Notes: a model not told the origin generated them from the letters alone. DNA of 64,000 bases from Candidatus Egerieimonas intestinavium (GCA_018711815.1 DVHU01000013.1:17722-81721); one strand, 5' to 3'. Numbered from the stretch's first letter, positions 53,894-63,244 are shown. Numbers and translations: made by a program.

Positions 53894-53922
53894 GACATTT
53901 ACAAACAAATGTTCTAATATAA
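53894..53922 (+). promoter_or_regulatory. Candidate promoter with inverted-repeat operator upstream of the Panacea gene
   Basis: TAGACA-17 nt-TAATAT; ACATTT-N6-AAATGT inverted repeat 53895-53912 overlaps the -35/spacer. Confidence 0.5.
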
Positions 53923-53979
53923 TAAACGTAAAGACATTCACCATTATAGATTATTAAAAAAGTTAAAAGTGGAGGAGAA

Positions 53980-54417
53980 ATGATGTACACTGTAATTGAT
54001 GTAGCAAAATATATAATCTTATTTTGCAAAGAACATGGATACTCCATAAGCAATTTGAAACTACAGAAATTATTGTATTTTGTTCAGGCACAGTTTTTAC
54101 TTATTCGGAATCAACCCGCATTTAAGGAAACGATAGAAGCATGGGATTTTGGGCCAGTTGTACCGGTAGCTTATCAATTTTTTAAGTTTTGGGGTAATGC
54201 CGAAATACCAAGTCTTGTGGCAGAGGGAGCTAAGGAAAAGATCTTAGAATCGGATCAAGCCGTTATGAATGAGATTTTAGAGGAGTGCGCCCCATATCCA
54301 GCTTCTCGGCTGGTGGAGATTACGCATAGACAGACCCCCTGGAGAGAGGCATATCAGAAAAATAGGAATAATATCATCACGCAAATGAGTATAGAGGAGT
54401 ACTTTAAAAACAATTAA
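53980..54417 (+). CDS. Panacea/SocA-type antitoxin domain protein (DUF4065-like)
   Basis: DVAKYIILFCKEHGYSISNLKLQKLLYFVQAQFLL, AWDFGPVVPVAYQFFK motifs; AGGAG RBS. Confidence 0.88.
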   Translation: MMYTVIDVAKYIILFCKEHGYSISNLKLQKLLYFVQAQFLLIRNQPAFKETIEAWDFGPVVPVAYQFFKFWGNAEIPSLVAEGAKEKILESDQAVMNEILEECAPYPASRLVEITHRQTPWREAYQKNRNNIITQMSIEEYFKNN

Positions 54418-55344
54418 ATGTATAATTGGAATAAAGAAGAGAAAGGGATAATTTCATCTGTCGACTATATTCAGGAGATGGAAACAGAGATGGATGAGAT
54501 TTGCAAAATGCTTTCCACAGAAACCAAAAAGTTTGACGCACAAATTTTTTTAGATAAGGTCAACACATATATTACTAAAAATGAACGACTACTTTATACA
54601 CATATTACGAATTATATTTTTACCCTGGATGAAAAACAATTTGGGATACTACAGACAAATATAGATAGTGTTGTCAGCTGTATATTTAGTGGGAATTGCG
54701 GGAAACAGGAGAACCTGGAGGAGTGTGAGAAGTTAAAGAGGACGGTTTTGAAAATATGGGATCATACAAATCTTGCAAGGCGCCAATATCTTGTGTTTTG
54801 CGATAAAGATGAGGAATACACCAATATTGTGTCAGAAAAAATGGAATTAGCGGAGATAAAAATATCAAAGGAAATGAATATCCAGTTGATTTCTTTGGTA
54901 GCGATATTTACAGCCCTGTCTTTTCTGGTATTTGGAGGAATAAGTTCCTTGGACAATATATTTGCAGGAGTAAAGGACGTTCCGGTTTTAAAATTAGTTA
55001 TTATAGGATGTATCTGGTCCTTTTGCATTACGAATTTAATATTTGCTTTTATGTTTTTTGTGGCTAAAATGACCAGGCTGTCAATTAGCTCAACAGAAAA
55101 TATTAATGCCAACCTTATACAGAAATATCCATTAGTTTGGTGGAGCAATTTTGCGATACTTTCAGTGCTGAGCTTGAGTTGCTGGATATACTATATACGG
55201 CGGTATGGCTACAGTAAGAAAATAGACAATATGATTTCCCATAATCCTACAGTATTTGCTCTAGTTGGCGTTTTGGCAATATGTGTCATTATGGTGATAA
55301 TTGGCAGGAAGTTATTTCGCTTATACAGGAAAAAGGAGAGATGA
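54418..55344 (+). CDS. Membrane protein of unknown function, candidate toxin/effector of the Panacea pair
   Basis: ATG immediately follows the upstream stop codon; soluble N-terminal half, about four TM segments in the C-terminal half. Confidence 0.7.
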   Translation: MYNWNKEEKGIISSVDYIQEMETEMDEICKMLSTETKKFDAQIFLDKVNTYITKNERLLYTHITNYIFTLDEKQFGILQTNIDSVVSCIFSGNCGKQENLEECEKLKRTVLKIWDHTNLARRQYLVFCDKDEEYTNIVSEKMELAEIKISKEMNIQLISLVAIFTALSFLVFGGISSLDNIFAGVKDVPVLKLVIIGCIWSFCITNLIFAFMFFVAKMTRLSISSTENINANLIQKYPLVWWSNFAILSVLSLSCWIYYIRRYGYSKKIDNMISHNPTVFALVGVLAICVIMVIIGRKLFRLYRKKER

Positions 55345-55372
55345 GGCTGGTTCATCTCTCCTTTATTAAACT
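55339..55372. terminator. Bidirectional terminator
   Basis: AAAGGAGAGATGA-GGCTGGT-TCATCTCTCCTTT. Confidence 0.8.
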
Positions 55373-56274
55373 TACTTGCTCTCCAGATGGGCCTGGAAGT
55401 AACCTTCCACCTCGCTGACCTTGTGGTAGACCATGAAGGAGTGGGGATCTATCTCATGGATCCGGCGCTTTAAGCGGTTGGACTCATAGCGGGAGATGAC
55501 CGTCATGTAGACGTACATCTCTTTGCCGGTGTAGATGCCCTTGCCCACCCAGGTGGTGCCGCCCCGGTGAAGCTCCTGGGTGATCACGGAGGCGATCTCC
55601 GGGTTGTGGGTAAAGATGATAGCCGCCACCTTGACGGTCTGGTAATGGGTCCGGTCCAGCATGGTGGAGCTGGCCACGGTGAAGATGGCGGAATAGATTA
55701 CCGTCTCAAAATCATACAGTAAAAGACAGCAGGAGAATACGGCGGCAGCCGTGAAAAGGATGGCCTTGCCGATGCTGAAATTGGGATTTTTTTTGGTGCC
55801 GTACATTCCCACAATGTCCAGACCTCCCCCCGAGCTTCCGTATCGGAGAATGGTTCCGGCCCCGAAACCGGCCACCGCACCGCCCACCAGCACCGCCGTC
55901 AGTCTGTCGCTGATGACGGGAGCTGCGGGCGTGGGGATCACAGACAGAAAAAAGGAGACGGTGAAGGTGGTGATGATAGTTTTCACCGCAAACCGTTTGC
56001 TCACCCCAAACCAGGCCAGAGCCAGCAGAGGAACATTCAGGCAGAAGAGAATAATACCCGAGAGATCCACATTAGGAGGCAGCCGCAGGGGCGTAAAGCG
56101 CACCAGCAGAGTCTGAATCAGGGAAGCCACACCGGTGAAGTTGCCGGCGTACAGATTCATGGGGTGCATGATCAGGCAATAGGGCAGGGCAAAGACAAAT
56201 GCCCCCACCGTCACCATAATCTGATTTCGCCAAAATGTTTTGTTTAATAATTCCTTGATACTTGGTTCCTGCAT
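55372..56274 (-). CDS. YitT family (DUF2179) membrane protein
   Basis: Multi-TM plus C-terminal ITQELHRGGTTWVGKGIYTGKEMYVYMTVISRYE..RRIHEIDPHSFMVYHKVSEVEG. Confidence 0.88.
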   Translation of the reverse strand: MQEPSIKELLNKTFWRNQIMVTVGAFVFALPYCLIMHPMNLYAGNFTGVASLIQTLLVRFTPLRLPPNVDLSGIILFCLNVPLLALAWFGVSKRFAVKTIITTFTVSFFLSVIPTPAAPVISDRLTAVLVGGAVAGFGAGTILRYGSSGGGLDIVGMYGTKKNPNFSIGKAILFTAAAVFSCCLLLYDFETVIYSAIFTVASSTMLDRTHYQTVKVAAIIFTHNPEIASVITQELHRGGTTWVGKGIYTGKEMYVYMTVISRYESNRLKRRIHEIDPHSFMVYHKVSEVEGYFQAHLESK

Positions 56275-56511
56275 ATAACCCCTCCTCACATTGGTAACCG
56301 GAAATTTCGACAAAATATCCTATGGATATTATATCATGATTTTCCAGGAGGGTGTAGAAACAGTTGAAGAATAATAAAATAGAAATACAAATTTTGGGGC
56401 TGGGAGTTATATTTCCCTGGCCCTGGGAAAAAAAGAGCGGACAAAAAGCGTTGAGTTCGGGAAGAATTTGTGCTATTGTAAGTATAACTAATCGACGAGA
56501 GGGGAACGAGT

Positions 56512-57702
56512 ATGAAAAAAATTGTAAAAAGTTTGCCGTTTCAGCTTCTAGTGGGCGTAGTGATTGGTATTCTGGTGGGGTTGGTTGCCAACGCCACAGT
56601 GATGCAGGTAATCCTCACAGCCAAGAATCTGCTGGGATCTCTGATCAATTTCTGCGTGCCGCTGATTATCATCGGCTTTATTGCTCCGTCCATCACCCGT
56701 CTGGGGAAAAATGCTTCCCGGATTCTGGGGGTGGCGCTGTTGCTGGCCTATGTGTCCTCCATCGGGGCGGCCCTGTTTTCCATGGGCGCCGGATACGGGA
56801 TTATCCCCCATCTGTCCATTGCCTCATCGGTGGAGGGACTCAAGGAGCCGCCGGAGCTTCTGTTTAACCTGAAGATTGATCCCATTATGACTGTGATGAG
56901 CGCCCTGCTATTTTCCGTGCTGGTGGGCCTGGCGGCCACCTGGACTAAGGCCAAGGTGACCACGGATATCCTGGAGGAGTTCCAGAAAATCGTCCTGGCG
57001 GTGGTGACTCGGGTGGTGATTCCCGTGCTGCCGGTGTTTATCGCCTGCACCTTCTGTGGCCTGGCCTATGAGGGAACCATCACCAAGCAGCTGCCGGTGT
57101 TCCTGATTGTGGTTATTATCGTTATGGTCGGCCATTATATCTGGCTGGCTCTGCTCTACGGTCTGGCCGGAGCTTATTCCGGGGAGAATCCCCGGGAGGT
57201 TCTGCGCCACTACGGCCCCGCTTACCTGACGGCGGTGGGAACCATGTCCAGCGCTGCCACGTTGGCCGTAGCCCTGGAGGGAGCCAGAAAGTCCAAGGTT
57301 CTGCGGAAGGATATGGTAAATTTCGGAATTCCCCTGTTTGCCAACATCCATCTGTGCGGTTCTGTGCTGACGGAAGTGTTCTTTGTGATGGTGGTGTCCC
57401 AGATTCTCTACGGGAAGCTGCCTGCCCTGGGAACCATGGTGCTTTTCTGTCTGCTGCTGGGTGTCTTTGCCATCGGCGCTCCGGGCGTGCCCGGGGGAAC
57501 GGTTATGGCTTCCCTGGGACTGATTATCAGTGTGCTGGGCTTTGACGATACCGGAACGGCCCTGATGCTGACCATCTTCGCCCTGCAGGATTCCTTCGGA
57601 ACTGCCTGCAACGTCACCGGAGACGGTGCGCTGACGCTGATGCTTACCGGATATGCCAGAAAGCACAAGATCGAGGAAATAAAAAATACAGACATCTTAT
57701 AG
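56512..57702 (+). CDS. Dicarboxylate/amino acid:cation symporter (SDF/DAACS family)
   Basis: NFCVPLIIIGFIAPSI, GTMSSAATLAVALEGA, GAPGVPGGTVMASLGLI, NVTGDGALTLML. Confidence 0.88.
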   Translation: MKKIVKSLPFQLLVGVVIGILVGLVANATVMQVILTAKNLLGSLINFCVPLIIIGFIAPSITRLGKNASRILGVALLLAYVSSIGAALFSMGAGYGIIPHLSIASSVEGLKEPPELLFNLKIDPIMTVMSALLFSVLVGLAATWTKAKVTTDILEEFQKIVLAVVTRVVIPVLPVFIACTFCGLAYEGTITKQLPVFLIVVIIVMVGHYIWLALLYGLAGAYSGENPREVLRHYGPAYLTAVGTMSSAATLAVALEGARKSKVLRKDMVNFGIPLFANIHLCGSVLTEVFFVMVVSQILYGKLPALGTMVLFCLLLGVFAIGAPGVPGGTVMASLGLIISVLGFDDTGTALMLTIFALQDSFGTACNVTGDGALTLMLTGYARKHKIEEIKNTDIL

Positions 57703-57726
57703 ACGGCTGTTGAACCCTTTAAAGGA

Positions 57727-57928
57727 TACCCCTTAAGGCAACGGCATAAGAGAGGGCCGCAGTTAGCAAAGACCGCTCCTATGGCCGGAGATGTGCGAAT
57801 TTGCCGAGCACAGCCTGGAGACTACAGGCTCCAGGTGAGCGCAGGCTGAGCACACTCCCCGGCCATAGGGGCAGTTTAGCTGCTGCGGTTTTCTCTTGTG
57901 TTATGGCGCTTAAGGGGCGTCTTTTTTT
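57727..57928 (+). repeat. Long hairpin repeat, copy E4 (core 57797-57849), nested inside a terminator stem
   Basis: Outermost CCCCTTAAG/CTTAAGGGG followed by CGTCTTTTTTT; next stem CCGCAG/CTGCGG; inner GC-rich stem GCTCCTATGGCCGG/CCGGCCATAGGGGC; same core as E1-E3. Confidence 0.9.
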
Positions 57929-57990
57929 GCGCTCATAACGGGAGGAAAAAGAGAATACAGTGTATAAACAGGCTGTGAGAGGGCTGCCGG

Positions 57991-58518
57991 ATGAAGTTTC
58001 TGCTGTTTTTGTCAAACATGATGATTCCCCTGGTGATTTTTTATATTGTGGGCTTTGGCCTTCTGATGAAACGAAACATCTACGAGGATTTTGTGGAGGG
58101 GGCCGCCGACGGTCTGAAAACTGTGGTGAAGATTCTGCCCACCCTGGTGGGGCTGATGGTGGGAGTGGGAATTCTGAGAGCCTCGGGATTTCTGGATATG
58201 CTGGCGAAGCTTTTGGGGCAGGTGACGGATAAGATCGGCTTTCCCTCCGCCCTGGTGCCGGTGACCGTAGTGAAGATGTTCTCCTCCAGCGCCGCCACCG
58301 GGCTTTTGCTGGACCTTTACAAGGAGTATGGTACAGACTCCAGCGTGGGCCTTATGGCCTCCATTATGATGAGCTGCACGGAGACCATCTTTTATACCAT
58401 GAGTGTCTATTTTGTGGCGGCCAAGGTGACAAAGACCCGGTTTACCCTGGCCGGAGCCCTGTGGGCTACTCTGGTGGGGGTGGCGGCCAGCGTGGTTCTG
58501 GCGGGCTTAATGCTGTGA
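57991..58518 (+). CDS. spmB: Spore maturation protein B
   Basis: Nucleoside recognition/gate domain, KMFSSSAATGLLLDLYKEYGTDS, MSCTETIFYTMSVYF. Confidence 0.9.
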   Translation: MKFLLFLSNMMIPLVIFYIVGFGLLMKRNIYEDFVEGAADGLKTVVKILPTLVGLMVGVGILRASGFLDMLAKLLGQVTDKIGFPSALVPVTVVKMFSSSAATGLLLDLYKEYGTDSSVGLMASIMMSCTETIFYTMSVYFVAAKVTKTRFTLAGALWATLVGVAASVVLAGLML

Positions 58519-58541
58519 GGGAAACTGGAAAAAGTTTACGG

Positions 58542-58570
58542 TTGAAATACGAACGAACGTTCTCTATAAT
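58542..58570 (+). promoter_or_regulatory. SOS-type promoter: LexA box within sigma-A promoter of dinB copy 2
   Basis: TTGAAA-17 nt-TATAAT with CGAACGAACGTTC (GAAC-N4-GTTC) between the hexamers at 58551-58562. Confidence 0.75.
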
Positions 58571-58595
58571 GGAGACAAAGGAGGCGAACGTTTGT

Positions 58596-59882
58596 TTGAA
58601 AAGATGGGTTTTTCACGTGGATGTAAACTCCGCATTTTTGAGCTGGGAGGCGGCGTATCGCCTGCACCATCTGGGAGAGTGGAGAGATTTGCGAAGAATG
58701 AGGGCCGCCGTGGCCGGGGACGCTGCCCTGCGCCGGGGAATTATCCTGGCTAAATCTATCCCGGCGGGAGAGTATGGGGTGAAAACCGGGGACAGCATCC
58801 CGGAGGCCCGGCAGAAATGTCCGCACCTGCTTTTGGTGCCCCCAAACTACGGGCTCTATGAGAAATGTTCCCGGGCTTTTCTGGAAATTCTCAGAGAATA
58901 CAGCCCCCGGGTGGAGCAGTATTCCATTGATGAGGCCTACGTGGATATGACAGAGGTGAGGGGGAGGTGGGAGGATCCCCTGATTCCGGCCCGGGAGATG
59001 GGAGCCAGGATCCGCCGGGAGCTGGGCTTTACGGTCAATGTCGGGGTGGCGGAAAATAAACTGTTGGCCAAAATGGCCGGGGATTTTCAGAAGCCGGATA
59101 GGGTTCACACCTTGTTTCGGGAGGAAATAGAGAGAAAGCTTTGGCCTTTGCCAGTGGACAAGCTCTTCTTTGTGGGCCCTGCCGCCGCCAGTAAGCTGAA
59201 AAAGCTGGGTATTGGGACTGTGGGGGAGCTGGCGGCGTCGGATCCGGGAGTTTTGCGCCTCCATCTGAAAAAGCAGGGGGAGGTTATCTGGCAGTTCGCC
59301 AACGGCTGGGACGATTCTCCGGTGCTGGCGGAGGCTCCGCCCAACAAGGGGTACGGCAACAGCACCACCATTCCCTTTGATGTGACCAGGCTGGAGGAGG
59401 CCCAAAAGGTTCTCCTGGGATTGGCGGAGACTTTGGGCGCCCGGCTGCGGACGGATGGAATGCGGGTGGGAGTGATTTCCGTGAGTCTGTGCACCTGCGG
59501 ATTTATCCGGCACAGCCGCCAGAGGATTTTGGAGTCCCCCACGGACATTACCTGGGAGGTTTACCGGAGAGCGGAGGAGCTCTTTCGGGCCCTGTGGGAC
59601 GGGACGCCGGTGCGGCAGCTGGGCATACACACGGGAAAAGCTCAGAGGGCTGCCGACACATTCCGGCAGCTGAGGCTCTTTGATCCCACCGATTATGAGA
59701 AGCTGGGAAAGGCGGAGCGGGCCGTGGATGAGATTCGCAGGAGATACGGCATGGACGCCGTGAAGCGGGCGGTATTTCTCCGGGGGCCCATCGACCACAT
59801 GAGCGGAGGAATCAGCCGGGAGAAGAGAAGTGCAGATTATGACAGCGGACTTATCAAGACCGCGGAAGGAGGGGGCAGATGA
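58596..59882 (+). CDS. dinB: DNA polymerase IV (Y-family), copy 2
   Basis: FHVDVNSAFLSWEAAYRL, SIDEAYVDMTEV, NVGVAENKLLAKMAGDFQKPDRVHT; TTG start inferred because upstream ATG 58569 overlaps the -10. Confidence 0.9.
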   Translation: MKRWVFHVDVNSAFLSWEAAYRLHHLGEWRDLRRMRAAVAGDAALRRGIILAKSIPAGEYGVKTGDSIPEARQKCPHLLLVPPNYGLYEKCSRAFLEILREYSPRVEQYSIDEAYVDMTEVRGRWEDPLIPAREMGARIRRELGFTVNVGVAENKLLAKMAGDFQKPDRVHTLFREEIERKLWPLPVDKLFFVGPAAASKLKKLGIGTVGELAASDPGVLRLHLKKQGEVIWQFANGWDDSPVLAEAPPNKGYGNSTTIPFDVTRLEEAQKVLLGLAETLGARLRTDGMRVGVISVSLCTCGFIRHSRQRILESPTDITWEVYRRAEELFRALWDGTPVRQLGIHTGKAQRAADTFRQLRLFDPTDYEKLGKAERAVDEIRRRYGMDAVKRAVFLRGPIDHMSGGISREKRSADYDSGLIKTAEGGGR

Positions 59883-60202
59883 CAGCTTTTGGAATCGGGA
59901 TTCATGGGCAGTGTCCCCAGAGCCGTCCGCCCCTGGGGGTTCAGAGGCCCTGCGCGGTGAAGTGCTGGTTTACGGCCAGAGGCAGGGCCATGCCCTTGAC
60001 CATGAAGCTGGAGGATGAGGCGGGGGAGATCCGGCAGGTGAGGGAGCTGGAAATCCTGGAGACGGAGCGGAAGTACTACGCCGGGGTCTGCACCTGGGAG
60101 TACCGATGCAGGTTTCTCCTGGGAGAGACCTACCGGCTGGGAACCCTTCAGTTCCAGCCGGAGAGCTGCCGATGGAAGCTGTATCTGCCGGCGGAACCGT
60201 GA
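59879..60202 (+). CDS. Small protein translationally coupled to dinB
   Basis: ATGA overlap with dinB stop; LEDEAGEIRQVRELEILETERKYYAGVCTWEYRCRFLLGETYRLGTLQFQPESCRWKLYLP. Confidence 0.6.
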   Translation: MTAFGIGIHGQCPQSRPPLGVQRPCAVKCWFTARGRAMPLTMKLEDEAGEIRQVRELEILETERKYYAGVCTWEYRCRFLLGETYRLGTLQFQPESCRWKLYLPAEP

Positions 60203-60211
60203 AAAACCCCA

Positions 60212-60268
60212 AAAAAGCAAGGGCAGCGCGCCAAGCTCTGGCGGCAGCGGCCCTTGCTTTTTCTCTCA
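60212..60268. terminator. Intrinsic terminator
   Basis: AAAAAAGCAAGGGC ... GCCCTTGCTTTTTC. Confidence 0.75.
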
Positions 60269-60312
60269 CAGGAAAGTCCTTTGGATTGACCGATGAGAAA
60301 ACATTCTGCGTG

Positions 60313-61692
60313 TTAAACTTCCCTTCGGGTGAAGCCGTCGTAGGCAATGAAGAGGAAGAGAATCATATATACGGCCAGTACGCCCACGGCGAAGCCCAGG
60401 GTCTGATGGGGATACATGCCGTAGTTGTTGGCGATGCTGCCTAAGTTCAGGTTAGAGAAAATCAGGTAGCGTCCCCAATCGAAGCCGTACTGGGCCAGCA
60501 TGGAGGAAATCATAGTGCCGCCCAGGAGGGAAGCCACGCCGATGCCGATGGCTACGGCGGAGCTGCGCATCAGGGAAGAGATCATGAAGGCCAGGGCGGT
60601 CATGGCAATCATGGTGATTCCGTTGAGGGCGTACTGGGTCAGGGTGTACAAAAGGGCGCTTCCCTCGTGCACCACACCCTCGGAGACGGTCAGGAGCGGA
60701 ACGCCGAAGCCGTCGCGGAAGAGAATCAGGTTAAAGAGGCCGTTGACCACGAACATGCCTAGGATCATGGCCGCTCCCAGAAGAAGCAGGGCCAGGAATT
60801 TACTGATAATGATCTTGCTGCGCTTTACCGGGTTGATCAGCAGGAACTTGATGGTGCCCGTGGAAAACTCGTTGGCCACTGAGCCGCCGGCGATGACGAT
60901 CATCACCACGCTGATGAAGGTCAGCAGAGAGGCGGCGTCCAGGAAGATGCTCCAGTAGAAGCTGCCGGTTCTGCCCTGCTCATCCATGTAGTTGGCTATC
61001 TCGTGCTCCAGCCGGTACTGGGACAGGGTCAGCTGATCCTGGGCGTCCTGCAGGGAGGCCTCGGGGATATAGATGCCCTGATCCTGCTGATCCTCCAGGG
61101 AGGACAGCGTCAGCATAGCATTTCCCAGCTCCTGGGCGGCGTCGATTTTCCAGGAGTCGCTGGAGGGCTCCAAGTTATTGTCCAGCATAAACTGATAGGG
61201 GAAGCTCTTGGCCTCCTTCACCCGGTCAGAGTCTGTTCCTGAGGCGATCTCCTCAAGCCACAGGGAGGCGAAGGATTTAAAGTCGTGATCGGACACAGCC
61301 TTGGTCAGGGAGGTGAATCGCTCCTCCAGGGAGGATTTTTCCTCAGGGCTTAAGGTATCCGCCTGGTATACCAGGGGATTCTGCAGGGCAGGGAAAATAT
61401 CATTCAGGGCCTGAACCTCCCAGCCGCCCATCTCCCAGGAGTCGCCGTTGTCCAGCATAAACTGGTACATCATCACCTGGACCTCATAGCCCTCGGGCTT
61501 GCTGCTCTCCAGGTAGGCGATCTCATTGTTCAGGTCGTATTTGTCATAGGTGTAGGTGTAAGGCTCATAGGCGCCCACAAAGTGGGCCAGCAGAGAAAAT
61601 CCCACAGTCATGGCCAGAGTCAGAGCCAGCAGCACGTAGGTGCTGATCTTAGAAAATATTTTAATCCATTCGTTTTGAATCAGTTTAAGCAA
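60313..61692 (-). CDS. ABC transporter permease (ABC-2 type)
   Basis: Multi-TM; SVANEFSTGTIKFLLINPVKRSKIIISKFLALLLLG. Confidence 0.9.
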   Translation of the reverse strand: MLKLIQNEWIKIFSKISTYVLLALTLAMTVGFSLLAHFVGAYEPYTYTYDKYDLNNEIAYLESSKPEGYEVQVMMYQFMLDNGDSWEMGGWEVQALNDIFPALQNPLVYQADTLSPEEKSSLEERFTSLTKAVSDHDFKSFASLWLEEIASGTDSDRVKEAKSFPYQFMLDNNLEPSSDSWKIDAAQELGNAMLTLSSLEDQQDQGIYIPEASLQDAQDQLTLSQYRLEHEIANYMDEQGRTGSFYWSIFLDAASLLTFISVVMIVIAGGSVANEFSTGTIKFLLINPVKRSKIIISKFLALLLLGAAMILGMFVVNGLFNLILFRDGFGVPLLTVSEGVVHEGSALLYTLTQYALNGITMIAMTALAFMISSLMRSSAVAIGIGVASLLGGTMISSMLAQYGFDWGRYLIFSNLNLGSIANNYGMYPHQTLGFAVGVLAVYMILFLFIAYDGFTRREV

Positions 61693-62629
61693 TTTGCGCG
61701 TCCCCCTTTGTCAGTTCGATAAATGCGTCCTCCAGACGCTGGGTTTCCACAGGTGCGGCGGTGTAGAGCTCCACGCCCTGGGAGATCAGCAGCCGGTTGA
61801 TCTGGGCCAGGGTATTTTCGTCGGCCCCCTCCAAAAGCTGCAGTTCCATATGCTCGCTGTCTACCGGAGAGAGCTTCACGGAAGCATTTCCCGCCAGCAG
61901 CACGGAGGCTGTCTCCGCGTCGCTGATGTGGTAGCGATAACGGCCCTTACCGCCGCCAACGGCGTTGACCAGCTCCTCTACGGTGGTGGTCTGGATTAGT
62001 TTCCCCTTCACCAGGATGGCTACCCGGTCGCACATGAGCTGCATCTCACTCATCAGATGGCTGGACACCAGCACGCAGATGTCTTCGGTGTGGGCCAGGT
62101 TTCGGAGAATATCTCTCAGCTGGCGAATTCCTGCCGGGTCCAGGCCGTTGGTGGGCTCATCCAGAACCAGAACCTTGGGGTGGTGCAGGAGAGCCTGGGC
62201 CACCCCCAACCGCTGGCGCATACCCAGAGAATATTTGGAGACCTTCTCGTGGATACGGTTGGAGAGGCCCACCAGCTCCACCACCTCATCGATGCGCGCC
62301 TGGGTGACGCCCTTTCTCATGCGGGCGTACTGCTTTAGGTTCTGGTATCCGGTCATATAGCGGTACATCTCAGGATTTTCCACGATGCCGCCCACGTTGG
62401 CCAGGGCCTTCTCGAAATCCTTGGTCACGTCGCTGCCGCAGACAGAGATGCTGCCCTCGTCGATGCCGATGAGGCCCACCAGCATCTTGATGGTGGTGGT
62501 TTTACCTGCACCATTGGGCCCCAGGAAGCCGAAGACCTCCCCGGTTTGGGTGGTAAAGCTTAAGTCGTCCACCACCTTGCGTTTGCCGAAATATTTACTC
62601 ACATGCTCTAATTGAATTGCCGTTGCCAT
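61685..62629 (-). CDS. ABC transporter ATP-binding protein
   Basis: GFLGPNGAGKTTTIKMLVGL, YSLGMRQRLGVAQALLHHPKVLVLDEPTNGLDP. Confidence 0.95.
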   Translation of the reverse strand: MATAIQLEHVSKYFGKRKVVDDLSFTTQTGEVFGFLGPNGAGKTTTIKMLVGLIGIDEGSISVCGSDVTKDFEKALANVGGIVENPEMYRYMTGYQNLKQYARMRKGVTQARIDEVVELVGLSNRIHEKVSKYSLGMRQRLGVAQALLHHPKVLVLDEPTNGLDPAGIRQLRDILRNLAHTEDICVLVSSHLMSEMQLMCDRVAILVKGKLIQTTTVEELVNAVGGGKGRYRYHISDAETASVLLAGNASVKLSPVDSEHMELQLLEGADENTLAQINRLLISQGVELYTAAPVETQRLEDAFIELTKGDAQIA

Positions 62630-62638
62630 AATATCCTC

Positions 62639-63244
62639 CTATTCTTCCGCGTTTTCGGCAGAAATGCCGATGATCTGCCACTGGCCCTCCGTCTCCTGCA
62701 GGTAGAAGGTCACCATCAGGGAGCGGTTCAGCTGGGGAGATTCCGTCTGGGCGGAAGCGGTGTAGTAGTCAAAATAATAGTCGCTCTGCAGGCCCAGGAT
62801 CAGGTAATTGGTATCCGGCTCGGCCAGAGTCAGGCTGGCATCGTAGCTGACCACCGCCTTGGCGCAGCCCGGGCCGAATTTAGACACCTGGATATCCCGG
62901 ATCACATCCACGTAATCGGTCACTTGGGTCAGATCCCCCTGGCTGGCCAGGGAGTTTAAGTACGCTTCCATGGAATCCTTCTCCTGCCCGTAGTAGGTTC
63001 CGCTGGTGAGGGCGTGGGGACTCCAGTAGCGGCCCAGCAGAGAGTGCCCCAGGGAAATTTTTTCTTTTGTATCCGCCAGGTTCGTTTTCTTAACCTCCGC
63101 CAGATAATCGGTGACGGTGGATTCAATGTCAGGCTTGGCGTCCTCAAATCGTATGCCGTCGATCTTCAGATAGATGATCAGCCCCAGAAGGACTGCCAGT
63201 GACAGCAGAAGCCCTCTGTTGCAATGCTTTAAAAATTTTTTCAT
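62639..63244 (-). CDS. Hypothetical membrane-anchored protein in the ABC operon
   Basis: N-terminal TM (GLLLSLAVLLGLIIYLKI), start at MKKFLKHCNRG; same strand, 9 nt upstream of the ATPase gene. Confidence 0.65.
   Translation of the reverse strand: MKKFLKHCNRGLLLSLAVLLGLIIYLKIDGIRFEDAKPDIESTVTDYLAEVKKTNLADTKEKISLGHSLLGRYWSPHALTSGTYYGQEKDSMEAYLNSLASQGDLTQVTDYVDVIRDIQVSKFGPGCAKAVVSYDASLTLAEPDTNYLILGLQSDYYFDYYTASAQTESPQLNRSLMVTFYLQETEGQWQIIGISAENAEE

Noticed and set aside
58536-59798. 420-aa minus-strand ORF
   Set aside because: Antisense shadow of dinB copy 2
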